Notes under the pieces: generated by a model
Told to the model about the DNA's origin: nothing
Seen by the model: only the letters and a program-made list of their open reading frames with translations
The model's database searches: none
Program-made: the position numbers and the translations under genes
In this document: positions 1-8,238 of the stretch, in pieces
Numbering within the stretch: position 1 is the first letter of the stretch
Layout: every line of letters begins with the position of its first letter
NCBI GenBank assembly: GCA_022750155.1
Contig: JAKIWG010000007.1
Span: forward strand, 16,966-80,965
DNA: 64,000 nucleotides
Direction: 5' to 3'
From: Thermoplasmata archaeon
GTDB lineage: Archaea; Thermoplasmatota; Thermoplasmata; Lutacidiplasmatales; UBA184

Positions 1-446
1 ACGAGACGTCCGAACGGCAGCTCCGTCAGGTCGTACTGCTGGAGGGTGGTGTAGACGATGGAGATCGAGGTATCGGCGAGGGCAGTGGCACCGATGACGG
101 AGATCAGGAGCGGCGCCCTGAGCCCCCAGTAGAGGACCGAGAACAGGCCGAGGAACGGGAGGAAGAACCCGGGAACTCCCACCGTCAGCGCCCGGCGGAG
201 ATTCCGTCGGAGGAAATCGAAGTTCGTCTCGAGCCCGGCGAGGAACACGATGAACAGGCTCCCCAGGACGAGGATCGAACTGGTCCCGTCCGGCAGGCCG
301 AACCCCAGCAGGGCGACGAGGCTAATCCCGGCGGCGATTTCGATGGCCGTGATCGGCAACTGGGTCCGCCGGGAAACCAGGGCCGTGACGACGATCGTCC
401 CGAAGACCGCCACGAGGGCGAGGTCGAAAGAGTTGACGACCATCAT
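1..446 (-). CDS. CPA2-type cation/proton antiporter, N-terminal part
   Basis: This is the first ~148 residues of an integral membrane protein that runs off the left edge of the window. The reading frame begins with two consecutive ATG codons (MMVVNSFDLAL). It shows hydrophobic segments, including LVAVFGTIVVTALVSR and FLAGLETNFDFLRR, then SVIGATALADTSISIV. The FLAGLE motif followed by a basic stretch and an ALADTS-type motif is typical of the KefB/NapA-like CPA2 Na+(K+)/H+ antiporters of the cytoplasmic membrane. These exchange monovalent cations for protons. The C-terminal half, including any TrkA-N regulatory domain, lies outside the window, so the ion specificity cannot be told. Confidence 0.8.
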   Translation of the reverse strand, partial: MMVVNSFDLALVAVFGTIVVTALVSRRTQLPITAIEIAAGISLVALLGFGLPDGTSSILVLGSLFIVFLAGLETNFDFLRRNLRRALTVGVPGFFLPFLGLFSVLYWGLRAPLLISVIGATALADTSISIVYTTLQQYDLTELPFGRL

Positions 447-579
447 TCGATGCCGCAAGGCGCGGGGCGAACGAAAAAGGACCCCCTGAAAATCGGTAAG
501 GACCTGTGGTCACGGTAAGCAAACTAGCGAACGGACCGCCTTGAGCGCGTGACACTCGTCGGGAGTGCCTGGGTTCGAC

Positions 580-1445
580 TCACGTCACGACGAAGTAGTT
601 CAGCTCGGAACTGAGCTGGGAGGCGACCCGCGCGCTCGCTCCCACAATCGCTGTGTTCACGTGGTCGGTCGCCGTACCCATCCAAGCGTAGAACTCGACG
701 GCGATCTGGTACCTATGTCCCGCCGGGAAGGTTCCGGCCCCGGTCCACACCAGATGGAGCGGGTAGATCGCGCAGGACGCCATCGACGGCGACGACCCGT
801 TGTAGCAGCTCAGGGACCGTGAGCACCCCGAATACCAGCTCGAGCTGTTGGAAATGTTCGCGGGCCATGAGTATCGGGGCAGAGAGCCCTACCGCCCAAC
901 GACGGTCCTGGTCGTCCTCGCGTCGAACACCCTCCCGCCAGCCACCACATCCCACGCCGCAGAAAAGCTGCAGTCGAACGTCTGGCCATGGTTCGGATAT
1001 TTCGTCGGCATCCGGTTGGACCATAAGGTGCGGAGGTTCACGGCGGTGCGCTTCTGACTGCGTTCTCGGGGACAACGAGTGGGCATCGGGTCGTGCACCC
1101 CCCGGGTTTGTTATCGACCCACAGCCACGCAGCCGCATTCATCCTGAGGGCGAATGTCTACGACCGTGTCAGCGGGTTACCCGGTGAACTTACCTCGTCT
1201 GCCTTCAGCTTCTTCGGAGGTAACCAGTGGATTCTCAACAACCTGGTGATTTCCTGACCCGTTCCCTTGGTGGTCGACGTGCTCGGGTTGAGTCCGTTGA
1301 CGCCAATTTGGGCGTTCGCGAGCTCAGGTCCTAAGTCGCAGGCCGGGGTTATCTCAGCACCACCGGCGCTGGTGGTTCCGTTCTGAGGATGCGCTATCGC
1401 AGGTGTGAAGGCAGGCTTTTTCCGCTTCTCCCCTCTGCTGTCGAC
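580..1445 (-). pseudogene. Decayed secreted-protein gene
   Basis: No single frame is open across this stretch, but successive minus-strand frames look protein-coding. From the 5' end, one frame reads PQNGTTSAGGAEITPACDLG, another LWSNRMPTKYPNHGQTFDCS, a third WPANISNSSSWYSGCS, ending in AGHRYQIAVEFYAWMG and a stop at 580. The Asn/Ser/Thr-rich composition and scattered cysteines are those of an extracellular archaeal protein. At least two frameshifts separate the pieces and no start codon or signal peptide is recognisable. The last ~50 residues resemble in pattern the C-terminus of the intact secreted protein encoded at 1639-2442, so it may be a dead paralogue; that relation is inference. Confidence 0.6.
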
Positions 1446-1638
1446 CTACTGAACCATTTCACCGCCCAGGTTTTTCCCCGGAACTCGTGGGATGTGAGCC
1501 GAGTGAGGTCGAACTCCCGGTCCCGAGCTCTGCCTGTGGCCGAGCTTATCTAGAGCGAACAGGCTTGCGGGTCATCCTCCCCAATCCAGAGCCACGGAGG
1601 ATCCCAATGAGAGAGAGCAGCATCGCAGTTTGGGGTGC

Positions 1639-2442
1639 ATGATGAAGGCGTCACCGCGAACGCTGGATATTTTGACCACTGTTTTGGTCACTGCGGGGCT
1701 CATCCTCGGGTCTGAAGTGCTGGCACTGAGTCCGTCGTTTCGTCAATTGTTCTCGCCGGCCACGACCCCGGTGGGTACCGTTGCGTCGGTTTCACACGAG
1801 CTGACTTGGATCCCTCCACTCGCTGGGTTCACCGTCCGCTCGTTGAACTCGACAGACAACAATGGGCATGGCACCGCGAGATTCTCCGTCCCCGAAGATT
1901 TCAACACGTCGACGGGAGTCGTTTCCGGCAGCGGGAATGCATCCGAGAACGGTTCCGCAGGCGTCGCCGACGGGAGGGTCGACGCGAATTCATACGCCAC
2001 CGGGCCACAATTCTCCATTGCGACGAGCGGGCCGTACGAATTCCAATCAATCTGGAACGCGGGTTGGAATCTGACCGTCCGAGATGTCAACAGTTACGGT
2101 AGCGCCTACATTGGCGCTACGGCGGACGTTTCGATAGCCTTGGCGGTGAACCTGTTCGATGTCAATACGGGCGCGGGTTGGTCAAGCTACTTCAGCAACG
2201 ATACATCTGTTGGTTACAATGGATTGAATCAGACCATTAGTTGGGACCTCAATCACTCCCTCTCTGTCCCAACCACGGTCTTTCTCACCCTCGGAGACCG
2301 ATACTACCTGCAGACCTTCGTCCAGCTCAGCGTAGGGGCGGTGGCGTTCGCCGGAGCAAACATGGCGTTCGCCTCTTTCAGCTTCTCGTCCTCGGCCGTC
2401 GTCACAAAACTGCTGGAGATTCGCCTCGCCCCGCTTGGGTAG
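1639..2442 (+). CDS. Secreted protein of unknown function
   Basis: A 267-residue protein with an N-terminal hydrophobic segment (ILTTVLVTAGLILGSEVLAL), so it is exported or membrane-anchored. The rest is rich in Ser, Asn, Gly and aromatic residues with alternating hydrophobic positions, which suggests a beta-sandwich with many potential N-glycosylation sites. No catalytic motif is visible. Two ATG codons (1639 and 1642) sit in frame; a TTG at 1630 is less likely as start. The gene stands alone between a dead secreted-protein gene on the other strand and a broken recombinase, in a region that looks acquired. I do not recognise the family. Confidence 0.7.
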   Translation: MMKASPRTLDILTTVLVTAGLILGSEVLALSPSFRQLFSPATTPVGTVASVSHELTWIPPLAGFTVRSLNSTDNNGHGTARFSVPEDFNTSTGVVSGSGNASENGSAGVADGRVDANSYATGPQFSIATSGPYEFQSIWNAGWNLTVRDVNSYGSAYIGATADVSIALAVNLFDVNTGAGWSSYFSNDTSVGYNGLNQTISWDLNHSLSVPTTVFLTLGDRYYLQTFVQLSVGAVAFAGANMAFASFSFSSSAVVTKLLEIRLAPLG

Positions 2443-2686
2443 CCCCCGCTATAAGGTGGTCACGGAGAGCTGGCCGTTAGGCTAACGCCCGAGCCAAATA
2501 TGGACGATTTACCAGTGTACCCAGTGGGCCTACTTGCCGGACAAGCCGAAGGACTCTATCGCCAAAGACAATCCCTCAGGGTGCTTTCGCGGCGGGGAAA
2601 GCCTTGCCCACCCCACGGTCCCCCATCTTGCTCGCGAGGCCGCATTCGCGAAAGTCCGCGCCGCCGGAGGCCCGCCTTGTGTGCGA

Positions 2687-3246
2687 TCATTCTCCGGGCG
2701 AGCCCCTCGGCCTTCCAACGGAGGCTCGCGGCGAGCTCTCGGGCGTAGCCCTCACAGGGCGCCCCGGGGGCCGCCCCGAGCGGGTACGTCGGTGGCCCGA
2801 CTTGATCTCTGCCATGGCGACCCGGACCCGCTCCGACCGCCTCTCGGACTCGAAGGCGGCGATCCCCGGGAGGAGAGCCAAGAGCAGGTCCCTGCCGAGA
2901 TTCGGCTTCCCGACTTCTGGCGTGTCGAGCGTCGGCTCCTTGAGGGAGTGGAACCGGACCCCCATTGCCTCGAAGTCGAGGACCGACTGTGTCGCCTTGG
3001 TGACGGTCGCCTCCCGAGAGAACCGATCCAAGGACCAGACCAGGAGGTGGGTCGAGGGGCGGTCGGGGGCCCGGGCGTCCTTCAGTGGGCGGTCGTGCAC
3101 AATGCGCTCGACCTTGCCGGTTCCGGAGACCCTCTCGGAGTAGACCTTCACGATCTCCCAGCCCCGCGGGCGCATTCCGTCCGGAGCTCCCGTTCCTGAC
3201 CAGCGAGGTCCTGATCATCAGTGGAGAAACGGAGGTATAGGACCAC
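2687..3246 (-). pseudogene. Serine recombinase (resolvase/IS607-like), broken
   Basis: The N-terminal catalytic motif of serine recombinases is clear: VLYLRFSTDDQDLAGQEREL, where the Ser of RFSTDDQ is the expected nucleophile. After about 25 codons the frame breaks near 3175-3185, and the protein resumes in the next frame with RPRGWEIVKVYSERVSGTGK, LLVWSLDRFSREA and then FESERRSERVRVAM, the conserved helix of the family. The end (RTRSGRPPGRPVRATPE) is the usual linker to the helix-turn-helix domain, but that domain is cut by stops and shifts; remnants reach about 2556. Such enzymes move IS607-type elements or resolve transposons. This copy cannot make an intact protein from one frame. Confidence 0.75.
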
Positions 3247-3330
3247 CTTCGAGCTGCAGGGGCCGAGTTGGGAAGCTTGGTTGCCTCCGATGCCCCTCCC
3301 CGGCAAGGGAAGACTAGGTCGGCCGTCCAC

Positions 3331-3498
3331 ATGGTGGGCGTTATCGGATCGGGGCTCGCAGGCGCCGGAATCGCCGCCTTTCTGGTCCGTCCCGCGAGCG
3401 AAACCTACGGAGTTCTTGGATTCGTCACCGTCCTCGCGCTGTCCCTTGCCGCCTGCATTGGTGGGGTAAGACTCACGAACCGCTTGACTCGTTCCTGA
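3331..3498 (+). CDS. Small two-helix membrane protein
   Basis: A 55-residue frame starting at an ATG, with two hydrophobic segments (VIGSGLAGAGIAAFLV and LGFVTVLALSLAACIG) separated by a short polar loop, and ending in basic residues. An in-frame TTG at 3268 would add a hydrophilic N-terminus that looks less natural. No family is recognised. It could be a spurious frame in the decayed zone between the recombinase remnant and the tRNA genes, but the clean two-helix pattern supports a real gene. Confidence 0.4.
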   Translation: MVGVIGSGLAGAGIAAFLVRPASETYGVLGFVTVLALSLAACIGGVRLTNRLTRS

Positions 3499-3557
3499 GG
3501 GGTCCGGGTCCTCCTCCGGGGCGAGGAAGTCGGCGGCCGACTGGCGCCCGGGTGAGG

Positions 3558-3780
3558 TCACCTCCCCCCTGCCGCCCTAACCCGCTGCCTTCTTCGGCGC
3601 TCCGCGATGGTCTTCTCCTGGGCCCGGAAGTCGAGGTAGCAGTCCGAGCATCCCGAGGATCGAGATCGGTGGGGGGGTCTGCCCGCACCCCCCGCAATGC
3701 TTCCGGAGATGGGGTGGAACAGTCCGAACGTGCTCTAGGTCGGTGAACCTGAGCCTGTGCTCCCGGTAGACCCCGCGCAC
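3558..3780 (-). pseudogene. Small zinc-ribbon protein, frameshifted at a homopolymer
   Basis: The frame from a GTG at 3780 encodes HRLRFTDLEHVR and CGGCGQTPPP. It then loses register at a run of seven G on the plus strand (about 3671-3677). In the next frame the protein continues as GCSDCYLDFRAQEKTIAERR to a stop at 3558. Joined, the two CxxC pairs would make one zinc-binding module followed by a basic helix. Either the gene is dead or one base in the homopolymer is a sequencing error. The function is unknown. Confidence 0.5.
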
Positions 3781-3847
3781 GAACTAACGACGCGGGACGG
3801 GCCGAACCATTGGCCCCCCCTCCAAAGCGGTCCTGGGGGCTGAAACA

Positions 3848-3923
3848 TGGGCCCGGACGGATTTGAACCGTCGACCGACCGGTTATGAGCCGGTCGCTCT
3901 GAGCCAGACTAAGCTACGGGCCC
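3848..3923 (-). tRNA. tRNA-Met(CAU), elongator type
   Basis: A full cloverleaf of 76 nt: acceptor GGGCCCG/CGGGCCC with discriminator A, D-arm GCTT/GAGC, anticodon stem ACCGG/CCGGT around the loop CTCATAA, and T-arm GACGG-TTCAAAT-CCGTC. The anticodon is CAU. The absence of the initiator features (A-U closing start, three G:C pairs next to the anticodon loop) makes it elongator tRNA-Met or the lysidine/agmatidine-type tRNA-Ile2; the two are hard to tell apart by eye. CCA is not encoded. Confidence 0.93.
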
Positions 3924-3956
3924 GTCGGCGAGGGAGCGATCGAAGGGGACCGGAGG

Positions 3957-4062
3957 CGCCGCCGAGCGGACTTTCGGGACCGGAACGGAGGGCCGTCCGG
4001 TACCTTCGAACCGCTGACCTTTCGGTTAACAGCCGATCGCTCTACCGCTGAGCTACGGCGGC
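3957..4062 (-). tRNA. tRNA-Asn(GUU) with a 34-nt intron in the T-loop
   Basis: The 5' half is a normal tRNA-Asn: acceptor GCCGCCG, D-arm GCTC/GAGC, anticodon loop CTGTTAA. The T-stem starts AGCGG-TTCGAA but its partner is missing at the usual place. It appears 34 nt later as CCGCT, followed at once by the acceptor partner CGGCGGC and G. Removing 3971-4004 leaves a perfect T-loop TTCGAAT and a 72-nt tRNA. The precursor folds into a strict bulge-helix-bulge: the T-stem, a 3-nt bulge AGT, a 4-bp helix TTCG/CGAA, a 3-nt bulge AAG, then a longer intron stem. This is the substrate form of the archaeal tRNA-splicing endonuclease. Confidence 0.9.
3971..4004 (-). other. Noncanonical tRNA intron (T-loop, between positions 59 and 60)
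   Basis: The 34-nt intron begins GGTACCGGA and ends CGAAAG on the minus strand. Its internal stem pairs GTACCGGA with TCCGGTCC (one mismatch). Both cut sites fall after the second base of 3-nt bulges (AA|G and AG|T), as expected for bulge-helix-bulge cleavage. Confidence 0.85.
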
Positions 4063-4088
4063 ACCGAGGGCGCCGAGCAGGGCTCCGG

Positions 4089-4478
4089 CTAATAGCCTTT
4101 CCGACCCGCGGCGAGCCCCTTGTGCTCGTTCGCGCGGTCCTTGAGGTGCTCGATGAGCTCGCTCATCTTGTCGAGCGATGTGTCGAGCGACGCCCAGAAC
4201 TCCTTGGTCTTGTCCGTGACGACGGCTCCGTCGGCGGAGGGCTGTATCACCCCCTCCCGCTCCAGGAGGTGCAATGAGTATCGCACCTTGTGGATGGGGA
4301 GGTGGAGGGCCTCGCTCAATCGGATGATCCCCATCGGGGGTTTCCCGGCGAGGTGTTCGAGGATATCCACGTTGCGCGCGAGCAGGTCAAGTTCGCTCGC
4401 GATCCGGTCGACCAGGTGGCTCCCGTCGGCGCCCGGAGCCCCCTCGGCCTCCTCGGGACGCGCGGGCGGTTTGCCCAT
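4089..4478 (-). CDS. Winged-helix transcriptional regulator
   Basis: A 129-residue protein from the chosen ATG. Residues ~30-95 form a winged helix-turn-helix: ARNVDILEHLAGKPPMGIIR, LSEALHLPIHKVRYSLHLLE and EREGVIQPSADGAVVTDKTK. A short C-terminal helical region follows (LDKMSELIEHLKDR), probably for dimerisation. It resembles small archaeal regulators that read one operator as dimers; the target and ligand are unknown. The frame is open to 4577, so GTG at 4532 or TTG at 4577 are alternative starts. A TATA-like element (CTAAAACATATG, minus strand, 4582-4593) favours transcription from about 4562. It is convergent with the tRNA-Asn gene. Confidence 0.75.
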   Translation of the reverse strand: MGKPPARPEEAEGAPGADGSHLVDRIASELDLLARNVDILEHLAGKPPMGIIRLSEALHLPIHKVRYSLHLLEREGVIQPSADGAVVTDKTKEFWASLDTSLDKMSELIEHLKDRANEHKGLAAGRKGY

Positions 4479-4663
4479 GGGATTGCGTTCCACGGCCCCG
4501 AGAACGGCGCCCGTTACTTGAACGTTCGCCACCGCATCACGCGCACCTCCTCGCGAAAGGGCCGAGGACGGTCGCAACGGCCATATGTTTTAGCCCCAGA
4601 CCGGTCGTGGTCTGACCGGTTCGTCATGCCGCTACCCTGCAGTCCCCTGGACGGTGGGCCGGG

Positions 4664-5626
4664 ATGAGCCCGAGCGTGCTCGACTCGTTCCGGACCGAAG
4701 ACAACGTCGGGCTTGCCGACAAGATCCTTCGCCCGGTCTATCCCCTCGCGGTCGTCCTCGGGCGCACCGGGTTCCAGAACCTGTCGAGGTATCGACGGGC
4801 GTACTCGAACCACTGGACCGTGACGATGGCGCGGATGGGACTCCGCAAGTACCCCATCGACGGGCACCTGCGGAACGGGACCACCGTCAGGCTGACCAAG
4901 CACCGGATCGCGCAGCTCTACTCGTCGGACCGTCTGGAGTGTCATCCCGCCGAGGATTCCGTCCGGGTGCGGGTCGGAGACCGGACGTTCACGCTGCTCA
5001 CCGGCTGGAGCCAGGGCGACATCAACGGGGTGTACGTCGAGAACGTCTATGGCCCGCTCCAAGTCCGGGACCGGGTCGTGATCGACGTCGGGGCGTCGAT
5101 CGGCGACTCGCCGATCTTCTTCGTTGCGAACGGCGCCGCGAAGGTCATCGCACTGGAGCCATGGCCGATCACCTTCCAGCGCCTGAACGCGAACATCGCG
5201 GCCAACCACCTAGAGGAGCAGATCGTCCCCCTCAATGTGGCCCTCGGACCCCAGCCGGGCGAGCTGCGCCTGGATGACCGGTTCGAGAGCCAGCAGCACG
5301 CCCAAGTCAAGTCCTTCGATACCGGAACGAAGGTCCCGATCGTGCCCCTGTCGGAGCTGGTCGAGCGATACGACGTTCACGACGCGGTCCTCAAGCTGGA
5401 CTGCGAGGGAGCGGAATACGATGCGATCATCGGCACGCCGCGCGAGACCCTGCGGCGCTTCCGTCAGATCCAGATCGAATACCACTACGGCTACCGGAAC
5501 CTGGAATCCTGCCTGGGTCAGGCCGGATTCCGCGTCCGGCATAGCCGAGCGCACCGGACCGTCAACCCGGTTATACATCGCTCGGTGCTCTGGCAAGGGA
5601 ACCTGTACGCGGACCGGATCGACTGA
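4664..5626 (+). CDS. FkbM-family SAM-dependent methyltransferase
   Basis: A 320-residue protein. The SAM-binding motif VVIDVGASIGDS lies at residues ~138-149, the acidic residue that binds the ribose is in ALEPWP (~163-168), and the family motif KLDCEGAEYDAI is at ~246-257. FkbM enzymes O-methylate sugars, polyketides or other small molecules. The ~135 residues before the SAM domain (LSRYRRAYSNHW...) are an extension whose role is not obvious. No glycosyltransferase or polyketide gene is next to it, so the substrate cannot be inferred. It is a single-gene unit between the winged-helix regulator (divergent) and the orphan coiled-coil gene downstream. Confidence 0.85.
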   Translation: MSPSVLDSFRTEDNVGLADKILRPVYPLAVVLGRTGFQNLSRYRRAYSNHWTVTMARMGLRKYPIDGHLRNGTTVRLTKHRIAQLYSSDRLECHPAEDSVRVRVGDRTFTLLTGWSQGDINGVYVENVYGPLQVRDRVVIDVGASIGDSPIFFVANGAAKVIALEPWPITFQRLNANIAANHLEEQIVPLNVALGPQPGELRLDDRFESQQHAQVKSFDTGTKVPIVPLSELVERYDVHDAVLKLDCEGAEYDAIIGTPRETLRRFRQIQIEYHYGYRNLESCLGQAGFRVRHSRAHRTVNPVIHRSVLWQGNLYADRID

Positions 5627-5698
5627 ACCGAGAGGAGGATTCCCGCCGACGGGGCCGGGAGCCCCCCCTATGCGGTCGAATCCGGGATACCATCCGCA

Positions 5699-5706
5699 TT
5701 TATACG
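5699..5706 (+). promoter_or_regulatory. TATA box for the orphan coiled-coil gene
   Basis: TTTATACG is centred 26 nt upstream of the GTG start at 5728, so transcription should begin at or near the start codon (leaderless mRNA). Confidence 0.65.
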
Positions 5707-5727
5707 CATAGCAACATTGGTACCTGC

Positions 5728-7566
5728 GTGCGACAGAACTCCCCACGCGCCGCAGCGGGCACTCGATCGCTTGACGCAGGCGCCACGGGCACCCTCGTAG
5801 ACGATACGTTCATCGCCCCTGCGACGGTGCCCGCGGACCCGGGGGCGGTGCCCACCGCTCCGCCCTCGCCCTCCCCGAACGCCGCCGACGCGGCCGAGCC
5901 CTCGCCGCCAGCTCCCGCCACCGCCCCCATGGACGAGGTGACGCTCGCATTCGCGACGTGGCTTGACACGGCGGGAGTCCCTCGGACCCTCTCCGAGTCG
6001 GTCGTCCAGGCCACGATCTTCTGCGCCGCCGACGGCGAAAGGACCCGGCAACGATTCGTCTTCCAACGCGAGGGTGAGACGGTCCGTGCCGTGGCACCCG
6101 TCTACTGGCCACTCCTCGTGTTCCGTACTCCGGAACAAGGCCGGGTGGTGGTGTTCGATGGGACCGGGCTCTGGAAACGGTCGTTCCATCACTCGCTGCT
6201 CCCGCCGCTCGAAGCCTGCAGCGCAGAACTCTCGCACCCCCCCGCCGCGGCGGACGTGTCGGTCTACCTTCGCGGGATCCGCTCGATCGTGCTCGGTGAT
6301 GCCGGATCCGAGACGTTGACGGTGGAGGGATTCCTCCCTACCGAGGCCCCCCTCTTCTCGGACATCATCTCGCAGTCGGCGTTCCGAACCGAACCCCTGC
6401 CAGCCCACCCGGGGTTCCTCCCCACCCGGCATCCCGTGGCCTGGTACGAGGCCACGGTCTCGCAGATCAGCCGGTCGATCTCGCAATTCGACCGCGAGCT
6501 AGGCGAGATCCGGGATCTTCGGGCGCAGGTGGAGGCCACCCGTACGTCGACCCTGGAGAGAATCGCTTCCGAACGGAAGGCTCTCGAGTCGGAGCTGCGC
6601 AACCGGGTCCGATTCTACGCGCACGCCGAGATGGAACGGGAGGCGGAGACGCTCCATCGGAGCCTCTGGGAACAGACGATGGTCGACCTCGACCGCATCC
6701 GCCAGGCGAACGCCGCGATCGCGAGCGCTCGGGCTTCGGCCGCGACCGCCGAGGAGCTCTCGAAACGTGCCGCGGCGGCCGGCGGAGACCTCACGGTCTG
6801 GCGCGACCGCGCCCGGAAGGCGCGCGACATCGAGCGGGACGCCCTCCAGGCGATCCGGGAGGCGCGGGGCCGCATCGAGCTCCTCCACGAGCGGGAGCGT
6901 CAGGCCTTCGGAGTGCTCACCGACCGGGTGGCCCTCGTCGAGCAGCGGTCGGCCAACGACCTGGCCGTGTTCGATCTTCAGCAGGCGGAGGTCGAGGCCG
7001 CATCGGTCGAGCTCCTTCAAGCCCTGGACGCGCAGACCGCACGTCGGAGCGCGGAGCGAGCGGAGGTTGCGGCCCACCTGGTCGAGCTCCCCTCATTGAA
7101 CGGAGTCCAGACACTCTGGTTCCCCCTCTGGGTAGCGGAGCTGATCGGGCCGAAGGGGTCCAGGTTCCGAGTATTCCCCCCGATGCAGCTTCGGACGGGC
7201 ATGAAGATCGGGGAGTCGATCAAGACCCTCTTCGGAGGGGTCGTGCTCCCCCTCGAATCCCGGACGGCCCGTTTCGAGCAGGCGCTGCGGAGCACGCTTG
7301 AAAAGGCGCTCGAAGAAGACCCGTGGCTGAAGACGGCGATGGGGCAGATCGTCCGGGCCGCGGACGCGACGGCCGACCCCGAGTTTCTCCAGCACTTGGC
7401 GCTCGGCCTCCAGGAACTCCGCCAGTCCGGTTGGATCACCCCCGAGCAGGAGCGCGGTTATTTCGAATCGTGCTCCCAGCATCTGCGGACGAGACCGTTC
7501 GCCGATTCCCCCCGAGAGACCCTCGCCCTGGGTCGCCCGTCGGTCAACTTCGTGAACAGCGGGTAG
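5728..7566 (+). CDS. Large coiled-coil protein of unknown function
   Basis: A 612-residue soluble protein with no signal peptide or membrane segment. Residues ~1-68 are low-complexity (Ala, Pro, Thr, Ser). Residues ~70-250 look globular (VYWPLLVFRTPEQGRVVVFD, VYLRGIRSIVLGD). Residues ~250-450 are Glu/Arg/Ala-rich helix with heptad character (LERIASERKALESELRNRVR, AREARGRIELLHERERQ type), a long coiled coil. Residues ~455-612 form a second globular region (LWFPLWVAELIGPKGSRFRV). The GTG start is fixed by a TATA box 26 nt upstream. I do not recognise the family. The architecture suggests a scaffold or an assembly factor, but nothing in the sequence proves it. It has its own promoter and no operon partner. 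Confidence 0.85.
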   Translation: MRQNSPRAAAGTRSLDAGATGTLVDDTFIAPATVPADPGAVPTAPPSPSPNAADAAEPSPPAPATAPMDEVTLAFATWLDTAGVPRTLSESVVQATIFCAADGERTRQRFVFQREGETVRAVAPVYWPLLVFRTPEQGRVVVFDGTGLWKRSFHHSLLPPLEACSAELSHPPAAADVSVYLRGIRSIVLGDAGSETLTVEGFLPTEAPLFSDIISQSAFRTEPLPAHPGFLPTRHPVAWYEATVSQISRSISQFDRELGEIRDLRAQVEATRTSTLERIASERKALESELRNRVRFYAHAEMEREAETLHRSLWEQTMVDLDRIRQANAAIASARASAATAEELSKRAAAAGGDLTVWRDRARKARDIERDALQAIREARGRIELLHERERQAFGVLTDRVALVEQRSANDLAVFDLQQAEVEAASVELLQALDAQTARRSAERAEVAAHLVELPSLNGVQTLWFPLWVAELIGPKGSRFRVFPPMQLRTGMKIGESIKTLFGGVVLPLESRTARFEQALRSTLEKALEEDPWLKTAMGQIVRAADATADPEFLQHLALGLQELRQSGWITPEQERGYFESCSQHLRTRPFADSPRETLALGRPSVNFVNSG

Positions 7567-7825
7567 CACCTAACGACCCCACGTTGGCCCAGGGTGGCGG
7601 AGGGGTGGGACCGGCCATTGTCCGGAAGGGTCTCCGCTCCATGCGCGGTCCGTTTCCGCGGCCCGTCCGCCACACCCGAAGGATCCAGCGGGCCCGAGGT
7701 CCGAGGAGCACGTCCCGACCCGACCGGTGGACCTTCGCATTCGCTCGGCCCAGGAATATCGGGGGACTAACCCCGGACCCCGCCTATAGGCCGAGACCGC
7801 CGTATCGGGGTCGAGGTTCCCGGGA

Positions 7826-8238
7826 ATGGATTCTCGCCCGGCGGCCGTCGCAGGTTGGGCGATCGCCGTGTGCTTGATGGTCACGGACCACGTGCTCCTC
7901 GGGGCCAACGCTTCCGGCGGGACGCCCCGTACTCGTCCTACTGGGAACTTCCGAACGGGAAGGCGTCGGGGTTCGTGGTGGAGACCGATCCCACCGGGGG
8001 AATGGACCATTGGGTACACCTGAACTCCACGGACGCCTCGGGGCTTTCCGTGCGCCAGAGCTACCAGCTCCCGGTGCAGCTCCCTCCATGCCTGCCACCT
8101 GTGCAAGGGATCCAACCCACCCCCGGTTCGGGGTACGCGGGAGTTCCGTTGACCACGTGGGTGATCGCGGGCCTGAGCGCCGCGGTCGTCGTTAGTACCT
8201 TTTGGGTCCTTTGGCTGGCGCGCACGCGTCGCCCTTGA
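7826..8238 (+). pseudogene. Membrane-anchored extracellular protein, frameshifted
   Basis: The first ~30 codons from ATG 7826 give a signal peptide (VAGWAIAVCLMVTDHVLLGA) ending in NASGG. Near 7920 the meaningful frame shifts, and the protein continues as DAPYSSYWELPNGKASGFVV, LNSTDASGLSVRQSY and a C-terminal membrane anchor (TTWVIAGLSAAVVVSTFWVL) with a basic tail LARTRRP. Together they describe a type I membrane protein of ~135 residues with a small extracellular domain. The single frameshift may be real decay or a sequencing error. The family is unknown. Confidence 0.55.

Noticed and set aside
3848..3923. Initiator tRNA-Met
   Set aside because: The anticodon stem and acceptor end do not have the initiator features; elongator Met or Ile2 is more likely.
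3957..4062. Truncated or dead tRNA-Asn
   Set aside because: The apparently missing T-arm and acceptor halves are present 34 nt further on and match perfectly once a bulge-helix-bulge intron is removed.
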